From NCBI GenBank assembly GCA_000437915.1, contig FR901000.1, positions 227,594 through 291,593 of the forward strand: a DNA stretch of 64,000 nucleotides, in the 5' to 3' direction. Both the position numbers and the translations under genes were made by a program. Shown here piece by piece: positions 33,511 through 44,000 of the stretch. The notes beneath the pieces were generated by a model. The model worked only from the letters and a program-made list of their open reading frames with translations. It made no database searches and had not been told where the DNA came from. How positions within the stretch are numbered: position 1 is the first letter of the stretch; the number at the start of each line of letters is the position of its first letter. This DNA comes from Subdoligranulum sp. CAG:314. GTDB lineage: Bacteria > Bacillota > Clostridia > Christensenellales > CAG-314.

Positions 33511-35358
33511 TCAGTCCTCCTCCTCTGCCGCGCCGTGCTTGGAGAATTGGCTGTTGTAAAGCTCGCTGTAAAAACCGCCCTGCGCCATAAGCTGTTCGTG
33601 ATTGCCCTGCTCGATTATATTGCCGTTTTTCATGACGAGAATCAAGTCCGCGTTCTTTATGGTTGAAAGACGGTGCGCGATGACAAAGCTCGTGCGCCCC
33701 TTCATCAGGCGGTCCATTGCCTCCTGAATATTCTGCTCCGTGCGTGTGTCGACAGAGCTTGTCGCCTCGTCAAGGATAAGCATGGGAGCGTTGTCCACCA
33801 TGGCCCGCGCAATGGTAAGCAGCTGACGCTGTCCCTGACTTATGTTTGCCTCCTCGTTGAGCACCATATTGTAGCCGCCGGGCAGGCTCATGATAAAGTG
33901 GTGCACGTTTGCCGCCTTGCACGCCTCGATCATTGCCTCCTCGCTCGTGCCCTCGTTGCCGTAGCAGATGTTTTCCCTTATCGTGCCCTCGAACAGCCAG
34001 CTGTCCTGAAGCACCATGCCGAACAGTCCGCGCACGTACTCGCGCGTCATGTCTTTGGTAGAAACGCCGTCAATGAGAATTTCGCCGCTGTCCGTTTCGT
34101 AAAAACGCATGAGCAGGTTGACGAGCGTGGTCTTGCCCGCGCCCGTAGGTCCGACAATGGCGATTTTCTGTCCCGCTTCGACCTTGCAGTTGAAGTCGAA
34201 AATAATCTGCTTTTCGGGAGTGTAGCCGAAATTGACGTGACGGAACTCGACGTTGCCCTTGAAGTCGGGTATGCTCTTGTTTCCCGTGTCGGGAGCCTGC
34301 TCGGGCTGTTCCAGAAAATCGAAAACTCTTTCGCTCGCCGCCGCAGTCGACTGCAAGGTGTTGGTCACCGTGGCAAGCTGCTCTATGGGCTGATTGAACG
34401 ACCTTACGTAAGATATGAAAGCCACTATGCTCGTGATAAACAGCACGTCGTTGTTTCTGATTGCCATCATGCCGCCCACAAGACACACGAGAACGTAGCT
34501 TATGTTTGCCACCGTGTTCATGACGGGCATCATCATGCCGGACAAAAACTGACCTTTGAGAGCGCTTGACGCCATGACCTTGTTGATTTCCTCGAATTCG
34601 CGTTCGGCTTTTTCCTGTCCGTTGAAAACCTTGACCACATTGTGGGAGGAATAAATTTCCTCTACGATGCCGTTGATGTCGCCCAGAGCGTTCTGCTGCC
34701 GTCTGAAATGCTTTTGGCTTATTTTGACGATAATCATGACCAGAAGAAAGCTCACGGGAACGCTAACCAGCTCCACGAGAGTAAGCTGCCAGCTGATTGT
34801 GAACATCATTATTATTATACCAACAATCAAAGTAAAAGAGCTGACGAGCTGACTCAAACTCTGATTCAACGTCTGACCTATCAGGTCGACGTCGTTGGTA
34901 ACGCGGCTCAAAATGTCGCCGAAACTCTGTCTGTCAAAGTAAGACAAGGGCAGCCTGTTTATTTTGTCGCTCAGGTCGTTGCGCATACGCCGCGAGATAT
35001 TGACCGAAATGACGGACATGACGATTGACTGTATAAAGTTGAACAGCGCGCTTGCGACGTAGAGCACAATCATCCAGACCGCAATGGCGCCCACTCTTGC
35101 CATATCTATGGGAACATTGGCTCCGAGCGCCTCTACAATTTCATTGCCGATAAGCTGCAAAATTTTGGGAGCAAATATGGACAGCACCGTGCCGAGCACT
35201 GCGAACACCAAGGCGACAATTATGCCTATCCAGTAAGCCTTTAAATATTTTCCCAGCTTTGCTATGGATTTTTTAAATTCCTTGGGCTTGGAGTCGGACA
35301 TTGCCGCTCCCGCTCCGCGCATTGGCCCGCGCGCGGGCATTCCTCTGTTTTCAGCCAT
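33511..35358 (-). CDS. Heterodimeric ABC exporter, catalytically complete subunit
   Basis: A 615-residue half-transporter. The ATG at 35358 has GGAGG within the end of the upstream gene. Six transmembrane helices (about residues 35-330) precede a nucleotide-binding domain with Walker A GPTGAGKTT, signature ISQGQRQLL (Gln replaces Gly), Walker B LILDEATSSVD with the catalytic Glu, and switch His in IAHRLST. It overlaps the upstream exporter gene by 8 bases and pairs with it as in TM287/TM288 or BmrC/BmrD, this being the subunit with complete Walker B Glu and switch His. The operon starts with a MarR gene, so the pair probably exports drugs or toxic metabolites. Confidence 0.92.
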   Translation of the reverse strand: MAENRGMPARGPMRGAGAAMSDSKPKEFKKSIAKLGKYLKAYWIGIIVALVFAVLGTVLSIFAPKILQLIGNEIVEALGANVPIDMARVGAIAVWMIVLYVASALFNFIQSIVMSVISVNISRRMRNDLSDKINRLPLSYFDRQSFGDILSRVTNDVDLIGQTLNQSLSQLVSSFTLIVGIIIMMFTISWQLTLVELVSVPVSFLLVMIIVKISQKHFRRQQNALGDINGIVEEIYSSHNVVKVFNGQEKAEREFEEINKVMASSALKGQFLSGMMMPVMNTVANISYVLVCLVGGMMAIRNNDVLFITSIVAFISYVRSFNQPIEQLATVTNTLQSTAAASERVFDFLEQPEQAPDTGNKSIPDFKGNVEFRHVNFGYTPEKQIIFDFNCKVEAGQKIAIVGPTGAGKTTLVNLLMRFYETDSGEILIDGVSTKDMTREYVRGLFGMVLQDSWLFEGTIRENICYGNEGTSEEAMIEACKAANVHHFIMSLPGGYNMVLNEEANISQGQRQLLTIARAMVDNAPMLILDEATSSVDTRTEQNIQEAMDRLMKGRTSFVIAHRLSTIKNADLILVMKNGNIIEQGNHEQLMAQGGFYSELYNSQFSKHGAAEEED

Positions 35359-37099
35359 TTTCAAGCTCCTCCGCAGACAATTGGCTGAAAGCGATTTCGC
35401 GGTAAAGCGGACAGTTTTGCATAAGCTCCCTGTGCGTTCCCTTGCCGGCGATTCTGCCTTCCTCCAACACTATTATTTGGTCAGCGTCCATTATCGTACC
35501 TATTCTCTGCGCGACAATTATGCTTGTCGCGTCCTTTGTGTATTCCTTCAACGCGGCGCGCAGCGCGGAGTCCGTCTTGTAGTCCAATGCGGAAAAGCTG
35601 TCGTCGAAAATATAAATTTCCGGATTCTTTGCTATTGCGCGGGCTATGGACAGACGCTGACGCTGACCGCCCGACACGTTTTTGCCGCCCTGCGCTATGT
35701 GGTAATCCGTCTTTTCGGGCAGACCGAACACAAAATCCGCCTGCGCCACCTTCAACGCCTCCTCCACCTTTTCGTCGCTGATTTTGCCCTCGCTGCCGTA
35801 AACTATGTTGTCCTTGACGGAGCCGAAAAACAGCAGGCTTTTCTGCGGAACATAGCCCAGCTTGTCGTTGAGACTTTTTTCCCTGTATTCCTTTACGTCC
35901 ACGCCGTCGACAAGCACCTGTCCCTCGCTCGCGTCGTAAAACCTCGGGAGCAGGTTGACTATCGTGCTCTTGCCGCTGCCGGTGGGACCGATAAAAGCCA
36001 CGGTCTGACCGCGTTCGGCTTTGAAGCTGATGTCGTGGAGCACGTATTCCTCCGCGTCGGGATACCTGAAACTGACGTTTTTAAACTCCACCACGCCCTT
36101 TTCGTTCTCCTCGCCCTGCGTGCGCTCGCCCTCTACAATTTTGGACTTGGTGTCGATGACCTCGATGATACGCTTTGCCGATACGTTGGCTCTCGGCATG
36201 ACCACCAAAAGCATGCACAGCACGAGAAAGCTCATGAGCACCTGCATGGAATACTGCGAAAACACCGCCATTGTCGAATAGTCCAGATTTCCCGCGTTTA
36301 TCAGAGAAGCGCCCAGCCAATAAATGGTGAGCATAAGCCCGCTCATGACCAAATTCATGCCGGGGAACATTATGCACATCACTTTGTTGACAAACATATT
36401 GACGCGCGTAAGGTCTTCGTTTGCGTCGCGGAATTTCTCGGTCTGATAATCCTCGGCGTTGTAGGCGCGCACCACTCTCAAGCCGGTGAGATTTTCACGC
36501 GTTACGCCGTTCAAGCGGTCGACTTTTTTCTGCATGACGGAAAACTTGGGGCTTGCCACGAGAAAAACAGTCATAATAATCAGCAGCAGCGCCACCACCG
36601 CCACGCCGGTAGCCAGCGACAGCTCCAGACTGCTGTTGACGACGCGCACGACCGCCGAAATTGCCATGACAGGCGCGATAATGCCGAATTTCAACAGCAT
36701 CATCATTGTCTGCTGTATTTGCATGACGTCGTTTGTGGTACGGGTAATCAGACTCGCGGTGCTGAACTTTTCCATTTCCTCCATGCTGAACGAATTTACG
36801 TTTTTGAAAATTTTCGAGCGGAGGGTGCGAGCAAGCTTGCTGGTGATGTGGCTTGCAATCAGATTGCTGAACAGCTTGCACACAAAGCCGCCCGCCACAA
36901 CCAGCAGCATAAGTCCGCCCGTGCGCAGAATCTCGCGCAGCGGCTCCTCGTAAAGAGCGTTGTACTGAATGAAGCCTACTATGTCGCCCATAAGGTCGGG
37001 CAGCATGAGGTCGAGATTGACCTGCAACGCCACAATGACTATCAATAGCGCCGTAAACAGCCAATCCGACTTTTTGAAATACTTGAATAATTTAAACAC
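35351..37099 (-). CDS. Heterodimeric ABC exporter, degenerate-site subunit
   Basis: A 582-residue half-transporter starting at a GTG inside the MarR 3' end. Six transmembrane helices are followed by Walker A GPTGSGKST, canonical signature VSGGQRQRL, but Walker B reads IYIFDDSFSALD, with Asp in place of the catalytic Glu, and the switch His is Gln (VAQRIGT). This is the standard asymmetry of heterodimeric exporters: one degenerate and one active site. It would assemble with the product of the downstream gene in the membrane. Confidence 0.92.
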   Translation of the reverse strand: MFKLFKYFKKSDWLFTALLIVIVALQVNLDLMLPDLMGDIVGFIQYNALYEEPLREILRTGGLMLLVVAGGFVCKLFSNLIASHITSKLARTLRSKIFKNVNSFSMEEMEKFSTASLITRTTNDVMQIQQTMMMLLKFGIIAPVMAISAVVRVVNSSLELSLATGVAVVALLLIIMTVFLVASPKFSVMQKKVDRLNGVTRENLTGLRVVRAYNAEDYQTEKFRDANEDLTRVNMFVNKVMCIMFPGMNLVMSGLMLTIYWLGASLINAGNLDYSTMAVFSQYSMQVLMSFLVLCMLLVVMPRANVSAKRIIEVIDTKSKIVEGERTQGEENEKGVVEFKNVSFRYPDAEEYVLHDISFKAERGQTVAFIGPTGSGKSTIVNLLPRFYDASEGQVLVDGVDVKEYREKSLNDKLGYVPQKSLLFFGSVKDNIVYGSEGKISDEKVEEALKVAQADFVFGLPEKTDYHIAQGGKNVSGGQRQRLSIARAIAKNPEIYIFDDSFSALDYKTDSALRAALKEYTKDATSIIVAQRIGTIMDADQIIVLEEGRIAGKGTHRELMQNCPLYREIAFSQLSAEELENG

Positions 37100-37532
37100 T
37101 TTTTTCCGTCTCTCTCCTTCCCTCTATATTTTCCTTTGCCAAAAGAATAAATTCCGCAAACTGCTTTTTCTGCGCCTCCGTCATGCCCTCGGTAAGCAGC
37201 TTTTCCGCTTCCGTAACCTGTCTAATCGCGTTTTTGTTGAGCGCTTCCGCCTTGGGCGTGAAGCTGATTACGTTGGCGCGGGCGTCTCTTTCCGAGCTGC
37301 GGCGCTCTATGTAACCCTTTTCCTCTATGGCGTTGAGTATGCTGCAAACAGACGACCTGTTGATGCAAAGCCTCTCCTCGACGTCCCGTTGCAGAACAAA
37401 CCCCTTTTCCTCGCGCAGGCGGTTCATCACGCCCATGGCGCGCAGTTGGTGTCCCGTCAGACCGTCAAGGCTCTGCCGCTCCAAAAAACTCATTATGGCG
37501 CGTTGAAGCTGCCGCAATAAATTAATTATCAC
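37092..37532 (-). CDS. MarR-family regulator of the ABC exporter operon
   Basis: A 146-residue MarR protein with a classic winged helix (VLQRDVEERLCINRSSVCSILNAIEEKGYIER, wing RSSERDARANVISFT) and helical dimerisation ends. The GTG start at 37532 has its purine stretch very close; a TTG at 37517 is an alternative, so the first five residues are uncertain. It leads an operon with two exporter subunits whose genes overlap each other. A palindrome directly downstream of the -10 fits autorepression. The inducer is unknown. Confidence 0.88.
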   Translation of the reverse strand: MIINLLRQLQRAIMSFLERQSLDGLTGHQLRAMGVMNRLREEKGFVLQRDVEERLCINRSSVCSILNAIEEKGYIERRSSERDARANVISFTPKAEALNKNAIRQVTEAEKLLTEGMTEAQKKQFAEFILLAKENIEGRRETEKSV

Positions 37533-37611
37533 TCCCTGTTACCCCGAAAGAATTTTCTCTTTTCCTACGCGCGGTTTTTTGCAAGTCCGCACCGTAAATT
37601 GTTTGAAAACG

Positions 37612-37629
37612 AACAAATACCCGTTTGTT
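37612..37629 (-). promoter_or_regulatory. Putative MarR operator
   Basis: Inverted repeat AACAAA-N6-TTTGTT, centred just downstream of the predicted transcription start of the marR-ABC-ABC operon. Confidence 0.6.
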
Positions 37630-37638
37630 TTGCAAAAT

Positions 37639-37667
37639 ATTCTATAAAATATATTGTTAGATGTCAA
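37639..37667 (-). promoter_or_regulatory. Promoter of the marR-ABC-ABC operon
   Basis: Minus-strand TTGACA (37667-37662) and TAGAAT (37644-37639), 17 bases apart. Confidence 0.75.
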
Positions 37668-37798
37668 ACAATTTTTCCTGCGGAAAATTCGATTTCACAC
37701 AAGTTTCAGCCGCTTGCGCCAAGCTGTCAAATTGCTTTTCAAAACGTCAAAATCACGCTCTAAAACAACAGATTCACGCCCGAAATATTCACCGAAAA

Positions 37799-37829
37799 CG
37801 CCGTCCGCGCTGTCGCGGACGGCGTTTTT
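37799..37829 (-). terminator. Terminator of proS
   Basis: A perfect 11-bp stem CGCCGTCCGCG/CGCGGACGGCG with a 4-base loop; short T/A tracts flank it on both sides. Confidence 0.75.
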
Positions 37830-37877
37830 GCCGTTTGAAAAGCATAAAGCCTTTTCTTTTAAAAAATCGGTTTCGGC

Positions 37878-39308
37878 TCAGTAAGCCCTTGCGAAAATTA
37901 CGAGTTTCTTTGCGGGCGAGCCGTCCGCTATGCACTTGTCGTCAATAGGAGTCTGGTCAAAGGGCATGATTCGGATAGTCGCCTGCATAAGCTCCTTGAC
38001 TTTAAGCTCGCACTCCTGACTGCCGCACCACATTGCCTTGACGAAATTGCCCTCGTCGAGATATTTTTTCAGCTCGTCGAGAGTGTGGGCCTCCTTGATT
38101 CGGCTGTCGCGGAACGCCTCCGCCTTGCGGTACATCGACTCGTGCACGTCGCTCAACAGGCGTTTGATTACGCCCTCAAGCTCCTCGTTTTTCACAACGC
38201 TCTTTTCTCCGTTGTCCCGCCGCACGACCGTCACAACGCCGTTTTCAATGTCGCGGGGACCTATTTCCAATCTGAGCGGCACGCCTTTCATTTCCCATTC
38301 GTTGAACTTCCAGCCCGGAGTCTGGTCGGAAAAATCCCCTTCGCACCTGACTCCCGCGGCGACAAGTCTGTCAATCACGCTTCGGGCTGCTTCCTCCACG
38401 CCCGCCTTGTGAATTGCTATCGGGAGAACAATCGCCTGCACGGGAGCGACCGCGGGAGGCAGAATAAGACCGCGCGCGTCGCCGTGCGCCATGATTAAGG
38501 CTCCGATAAGCCTCGTGGACACTCCCCAGCTCGTCTGCCATGCGTATTTATGCGTCCCGTCCCTGTCAAGGAACTGTATGTCGTAAGCGCGGGCGAATTT
38601 GTCGCCGAAGTGGTGGGTTGTGCCTGCCTGCAAGCTCTTGCCGTCCTGCATCATCGCCTCCATGCCGTAGGTTTCCTCCGCGCCGGCAAATTTTTCCTTT
38701 TCGGTCTTTTGACCTATAAGGACGGGCATGGCGAGACAGTCGCGCGCAAAATCGGCGTACAGGTGAAGAATGTCGAGAGTTTCCTTTTCCGCCTCCTCCC
38801 GCGTCGCGTGCACGGTGTGCCCCTCCTGCCAGAGAAACTCGGAGGTGCGGAGGAAGGGGCGGGTTGTCTTTTCCCAACGCACGACGTTTGCCCATTGATT
38901 TATTTTAAGGGGCAAATCCCTGTAAGACTGAATCCACCTTGAATACATATCGCAAATGATTGTTTCGCTTGTAGGGCGCACGACCAGCGGCTCGGAAAGC
39001 TCGTTGGAGCCTGCGCGCGTCACCGTTGCGACCTCGGGCGCAAAGCCCTCCACGTGCTCCGCCTCTTTTTGCAGCAAACTCATAGGTATAAGAAGCGGGA
39101 AATAAGCGTTTTTGTGTCCCGTCGCCTTGAAACGGGCGTCCAGCTCGCGCTGAATGTTTTCCCAAATCGCGTAGCCGTAAGGACGTATGACCATGCTGCC
39201 CTTGGTGGGACCGTAGTCCGCAAGGCCCGTTTTGATGACCACGTCGGTATACCATTGCGGAAAATCCGCGTTTATATCGGCTATTTCTTTGACGAATTCT
39301 TTTTTCAT
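37878..39308 (-). CDS. proS: Prolyl-tRNA synthetase, archaeal/eukaryote-like type 3
   Basis: The 476-residue class II synthetase charges tRNA-Pro. It lacks the editing insertion of the E. coli type and has the type 3 opening (DINADFPQWYTDVVIKTGLADYGPTKG split over residues 10-37), motif 2 around FLRTSEFLWQEGHT with the Arg and Glu for ATP binding, and a C-terminal domain ending in ...AY with paired cysteines (MWCGSQECELKVKE) as in the zinc-binding ProRS class. It is followed by a strong terminator. Between it and the upstream lipoprotein gene is another terminator, so it must have its own promoter, which I cannot identify. Confidence 0.95.
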   Translation of the reverse strand: MKKEFVKEIADINADFPQWYTDVVIKTGLADYGPTKGSMVIRPYGYAIWENIQRELDARFKATGHKNAYFPLLIPMSLLQKEAEHVEGFAPEVATVTRAGSNELSEPLVVRPTSETIICDMYSRWIQSYRDLPLKINQWANVVRWEKTTRPFLRTSEFLWQEGHTVHATREEAEKETLDILHLYADFARDCLAMPVLIGQKTEKEKFAGAEETYGMEAMMQDGKSLQAGTTHHFGDKFARAYDIQFLDRDGTHKYAWQTSWGVSTRLIGALIMAHGDARGLILPPAVAPVQAIVLPIAIHKAGVEEAARSVIDRLVAAGVRCEGDFSDQTPGWKFNEWEMKGVPLRLEIGPRDIENGVVTVVRRDNGEKSVVKNEELEGVIKRLLSDVHESMYRKAEAFRDSRIKEAHTLDELKKYLDEGNFVKAMWCGSQECELKVKELMQATIRIMPFDQTPIDDKCIADGSPAKKLVIFARAY

Positions 39309-39334
39309 ATTATCTCCGTGTCCGTTGAAAACGG

Positions 39335-39358
39335 AAACGCCGGTTGAAGCCGGCGTTT
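39335..39358 (-). terminator. Terminator between the lipoprotein gene and proS
   Basis: Stem AAACGCCGG/CCGGCGTTT with a 6-base loop, downstream of the gene ending at 39374; on the minus strand it is followed by CCGTTTTC. Confidence 0.7.
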
Positions 39359-39373
39359 TACAAGAATTTTTAA

Positions 39374-40756
39374 CTATTCCTCGTCTGCCAGAGCAAGCAC
39401 GTAGGTTTCTATTTCCTTGTCCTTGGCAGCCTCGCCTATTTCGCTGAAATGCAGATAGACGTCGTCGTCCGTATACATATAAAAGACTTTGCCGTCAAGT
39501 ATGTCATAGTTGAGCCAGCTCGTAGCGTTTACCTTGTCTGTAAGCTTGTTTGCCAAAAGGGTATCCGCATCGGTTTCGCCGCTCAGCGGAATGCTCCACA
39601 GCGCCGAATCCATTTCAAAATACAGCGTTTCTTCCTCGATAAACTTGAACGTGGGCGACGTTTCGGTGTAATAAAGATTTTTCGCCGCCTGCCCCTCTTT
39701 TACAAACTGAATATATTTGCTCGTGCTGTTGTAGTACACGAATCCGTCCTGATAAGCCGAGGCTCCCGAAAGCACGTTTCTGTAAAGCAGCGTCGCGTCG
39801 GCAAGCCTTTTGTCCGTCACGCTCTGCGAAATGCGGTACATACCGTCCCTGCCGTGCGCGTCGGAGGATATGTTGAAATATACAAATCCGTTGGCTGCCG
39901 AAGCAATGCTTACGTCGAAGTCGTAGGAAACGTCCTGACCGTCCGCGTGCTGTCCCGTCATGATTTTGGACGGGGCGGTCTGTCCCGCCTTCAAAACGTA
40001 AAGCTCGTTGTAGTCGGCGGTTGTTTCGGTACCCTGATTTTCCTTTTCCGTCACCACGTCCTTTGTGTAGACTATGGACGCGTTTTCGACGTCCAGCGCG
40101 CTTGACGTAACCTTTTCGTCCGCCTTCGTTTCTACGCCGCTTTCAAGGTTGAGGGAAACAAGATTGGCGTCGCCGTCCACAAACAGCGCGAAAACGCCGC
40201 CGTCCGTCTCGAACATACCTACCGACAGGGAATTGCTGCCGAGAGTGTAAACCCTTTTGGTGTCCGTGCCGTCAAGCTTGACGCTCATAATGTCCAGCAT
40301 GGTATTGCGCACGCTGCCGTCGCTTGCCAGCGTGTCGGAGGGCGGCGTGTAGTAAAGACGGTCGTTGAAAATATAAATGCCGTTGAGTCTCGCGTCCGTC
40401 GTGTTGGAGGAAAAAACCGCCTTGGGGGCAAGCACCTCCGCTCCCAGCGCTTGGGCGTATTCGTCCGTGCCGAAATCGTTTTCCTTGACCGAATCGAGCT
40501 TTGACGCGGCGATTCTGCAAACAGAGCCGTACACAACCTCGCCGAAAACGTTTTCCGCTTCATAGGTGGAGGTTGTCCCGTTTATGAAATAAATATATCC
40601 CTTGTACGCGACGACGGAGCCGCCGTTGGACACGAGAGGCGAGTTGTCCGCCGCGCCCGTGTCGAGCGGTCCCCATTTGTAATCGGGCGAGCACGCCGCA
40701 AGCGCCATGACAAGCGCGACAAGAAGTACGAAAATCAAAAGTCTTTTTTTGTTCAT
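39374..40756 (-). CDS. Lipoprotein with beta-propeller-like (DUF5050-like) repeats
   Basis: A 460-residue lipoprotein (lipobox LAAC, Cys at about 22). The mature part consists of repeated beta units of the form GYIYFINGTTSTYEA, DRLYYTPPSD, GFVYFNISSDAHGRDGMYRIS, GFVYYNSTSKYIQF and GKVFYMYTDDDVYL, in which a short G-x-h-Y-Y/F strand recurs every 40-60 residues. That is typical of the DUF5050 and related propeller-like extracellular domains of Clostridia. No catalytic site is visible; a binding or sensing role is likely. It is transcribed divergently from the 1665-residue lipoprotein gene, and both have good sigma-A promoters in the 265-bp spacer. Confidence 0.8.
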   Translation of the reverse strand: MNKKRLLIFVLLVALVMALAACSPDYKWGPLDTGAADNSPLVSNGGSVVAYKGYIYFINGTTSTYEAENVFGEVVYGSVCRIAASKLDSVKENDFGTDEYAQALGAEVLAPKAVFSSNTTDARLNGIYIFNDRLYYTPPSDTLASDGSVRNTMLDIMSVKLDGTDTKRVYTLGSNSLSVGMFETDGGVFALFVDGDANLVSLNLESGVETKADEKVTSSALDVENASIVYTKDVVTEKENQGTETTADYNELYVLKAGQTAPSKIMTGQHADGQDVSYDFDVSIASAANGFVYFNISSDAHGRDGMYRISQSVTDKRLADATLLYRNVLSGASAYQDGFVYYNSTSKYIQFVKEGQAAKNLYYTETSPTFKFIEEETLYFEMDSALWSIPLSGETDADTLLANKLTDKVNATSWLNYDILDGKVFYMYTDDDVYLHFSEIGEAAKDKEIETYVLALADEE

Positions 40757-40805
40757 TACAAGCTCCTTTTAACCGAGCGCCAAGTATTTTGGTACACGCC
40801 TTAAA

Positions 40806-40834
40806 AGTATATACCGAAAAAGCGAATTTGGCAA
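40806..40834 (-). promoter_or_regulatory. Promoter of the propeller-like lipoprotein gene
   Basis: Minus-strand TTGCCA (40834-40829) and TATACT (40811-40806), 17 bases apart; AAGGAG precedes the ATG at 40756. Confidence 0.7.
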
Positions 40835-40922
40835 GTATTTGATATTATTTTCTCCGTCTTAGCCGCCAAATCCCGCAGCAAAACCTTCCATAATTTACCT
40901 CGCGCGGGGGAGCTTCAAATAT

Positions 40923-40951
40923 TTGACAATTTTCCCGCATAGGATTAAAAT
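40923..40951 (+). promoter_or_regulatory. Promoter of the giant lipoprotein gene
   Basis: TTGACA (40923-40928) and TAAAAT (40946-40951), 17 bases apart, about 71 bases before the ATG at 41022. Confidence 0.75.
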
Positions 40952-41021
40952 ACAAATGCAAGCCGTGTTCACTTATCATTTTGCACGGCGCGCAAAAAAT
41001 CCGACACACGGGAAACGAATT

Positions 41022-44000
41022 ATGAAAAAGGTATTTTTATTGATATTGCTAACCGCAGTCGCTTTGAGCTGCTGCCTGAGTCTGACTGCCTGCGGTCCCA
41101 TCGAGCAGCCCGAAATCCCCGACGACGCAGACCTTTCGAGCAAGTCCCTCGCTCCCGACGGGAGAAGCGTCATGCAGTGCACGCCGGAAGAAAACCTTTT
41201 TATGGCGACGCACGTCATGGGCTCATTGGGCTTTAAAGCCGTCAACAACGGCACGAGTAAGGCGGTGGGCATAACTCAGAAGGTTTATTCACAAAGAACC
41301 GTTTTGAACGGCGCTGTGTTCTCGCAAACCGCTTCGCTCGGCTTTGTCAAGCTCGGCAAGCAGTTTTACTATGAAAACGGCAGCTACGTGGTCAGAGACG
41401 CGTCAAAGGTTAAGGACGTGGACGACGTGGAATGGGAAAGCGGCGCAAAAAGGCTGAGCAAGGCGCGTTTTCAGTCGCTGTACGGACTGCCCTCCGTGTC
41501 TCTCACCGCTTTCGTCACCAACGACGACTCGGTAAAGGAAGGCGTCCTTGTCGAGGAAAATGACGGCGTTTACACCTTCCGCTACAAGCTTGACAACGTG
41601 GTAAGCGTCTACTACCTGAAATATCAGATGCGCACCTACTCCGGCTCCAAGGGCTTCCCCGTTTTCGACGAAAACGACGGAATAGTCATGACGGTAAAAA
41701 TGGACGGGGACAGAAAAGTATCCTCAATATCCACCGTTTGCAGCTACAAGGTAGATATGCTGGGCGGAGTCAAGTGCGAAGAAAGGCTGGAAGAGGTTTT
41801 TTACGACGTGGGAAACGTCCCCTCAATCCCCGAAAGAAGCTTTTTCGAGCCTTACCTCACGGCAAGCATAACCGACACACCCGACGCGGAAACCGTTTCC
41901 GGAGTGCTTATGGACACCTTTATGCCGCTGATTAAGGACAACAGCCTGTGCGCGGACGTGGAAATTTCGGGGGCGCTCAACCTCAACGCAAAGCTCAAAG
42001 CAGTCGTCGACACGCAGAATCTGGAAAATCTCACCCTCGACCTGATTGCGCCCGCGCTTGACCTCAGTGTCTCTTACAGAAAGGGCAAGCTTGCGCTGAA
42101 AACGGGAGATTTGAACGCCTATCTTAATATAAGCGACCTCACGGGCGGGGAAGAAAGCGCTTCGGACGGACAGGAGGAAAGTCTTTTCGAAAAAGCCTCT
42201 CTGATAACAAACGGAAACGACTACACCGTTCTCCTGCCTCTCGGTCCCATTACCGCGGAAATAAACGCGGTCAAAAACAAGGACGGCGGCTTTGACTTTG
42301 CCGACGCGGTGCTTGGACCTCTGGTCGTAAAAATCACTCAAACGCAGGACTTCGACGCGCCCTATACCGACGCGGAAAACGGCGTAAATCTTTTGCCGCT
42401 TTTAAAACAGTTCGTTTCCGACGACAACACGATAAACATCGACGCGAACGTAGCGGGACTTTTTAACGCAAGCCTCGGCATTTCCGTCGACGGCGGCGGT
42501 TTAAACGCCATGGTTTGCGCGGGAGAGCAGAACATTTACGCAAAAATCGACGGCAAAAGTCTTGCGCTGCGTTACGGCGAGCTTAAAATGAAGTTCGGCT
42601 TCAAGGACGCGCTCAACGCGCTGTTCAACCGTTTTTACGAGCTGAACTATGTTAAGGAACTGTTCGGCGCCATAGGCGGGCTGACCGACTCGATACAATT
42701 GGGTTGGAACGGCGTTTCAAAGCACGGAAGCCTTTACGTAATTTCCCTTAATGTCGGCGAAGCGACGTGCGACGTTCTGCTTGAAGAAAAGGACGGAGCG
42801 GTTTCTCTGCACTCGGCTGAAATACCCGTCGGAGAAAAGAAGATTGTTTTGAGCCTTGCGGAAAAACGCGATTTTTCGCCCGTTGCGGACACGGAAGACT
42901 ATCCCGACGGAACGGGGCTTTTGGACGTGATTAACGAGCGTTTCGAAATAGACCTCTTTGCAAGCGTAGGCGACTTTGAAGCGCGTCTGCTTTTCGACCT
43001 CAAAAGTCCGGAAGCAAAGCTCGCGCTCCGTCCCGTCGGCAACTCCGAACTGAAAATGTCCGTCATGTCCGACGGCGGCGAAAAGGCGCTGTTCGTAAAC
43101 TGCGGCGATTTCCGCGCCAAATTCGGCGGAAAAGAGCTGCTCGGTCAGGGAACCTTGCTTGTCAGGCTTTTGGAGCGGCACTCCGCACAACTTAAAAACC
43201 TGCTGCAAGCCGTTTTCGACGGAACCGATATGACGGTTTCGGCAGACACGGCAAGGAACGAAAACGGCGTTTCGCTCGTGCTGGGTGCGGCGGGGCTGAA
43301 ATTCGAAATAAACTTCTCGGAAGAAAACGGCAGACTTGTCTTTGAAAGCGCCCGCGCCTGCGGCGGCGGCGCGTCGGCAAGCCTTGTCCCCTTCAAGGGC
43401 GACGAGAACGAGTTTTCCTTTATCGAAAACACCGAAAATTTCAAGGACGGCTCGTCGCTGCTTCCGCTTGACGAAGCTTACATTCTCAATGCCGCGGTAA
43501 ACGCGGGAGGCACCGTCGCGTATGTTTCCGTCAACCTTTGGGACGCGTCGGTAAAAGCCGTTGTGCCCGACCTTTACGAGCACGCGGCTTACGTATCCCT
43601 CGACCTCTACTCCTCGGAAATAAAATTCAAGTACGGAGGTCTGCAACTGAAAACGGACGCGGCGGGCATAGGCAAGCTGATTTCCTTTGCGGTTCCGCTT
43701 ATCGGCGACGAAAACCTCGAAGCCCTGCTCGGCGCGCTCGGCTCAATCGATTTTGACATAAAAGCCGTTTTCGACAGCTTCAAAGCAACAGCCTTTGACG
43801 AAAACGGCGCGCAGGGCGTGAATTTCAGCTTGAATTTGGGCGGTATTGCCTTGAACGCGCGCGTGTCGGAGACGGAAAGCGCCTACGCTCCGGAAAGCGC
43901 GGCAATAAGACTGAACGGCACGGAAATAAAGCTCGCTCCGTCAAAACAGCCCGACTTTTCCGAATTGGAGCAGGCGAGCGTTTTCCCCGAAGTCACCTCC

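Larger units (their letters stand above)
37533..37877. other. 345-bp intergenic region with proS terminator and exporter promoter
   Basis: From right to left it holds the proS terminator (37799-37829), no recognisable gene between about 37668 and 37798, the exporter operon promoter (37639-37667), its MarR operator (37612-37629) and a leader of about 100 bases. Confidence 0.6.

Noticed and set aside
35264..37048. A 594-codon plus-strand frame opposite the ABC exporter genes
   Set aside because: Both minus-strand frames contain complete ABC motifs; the antisense frame is a shadow.
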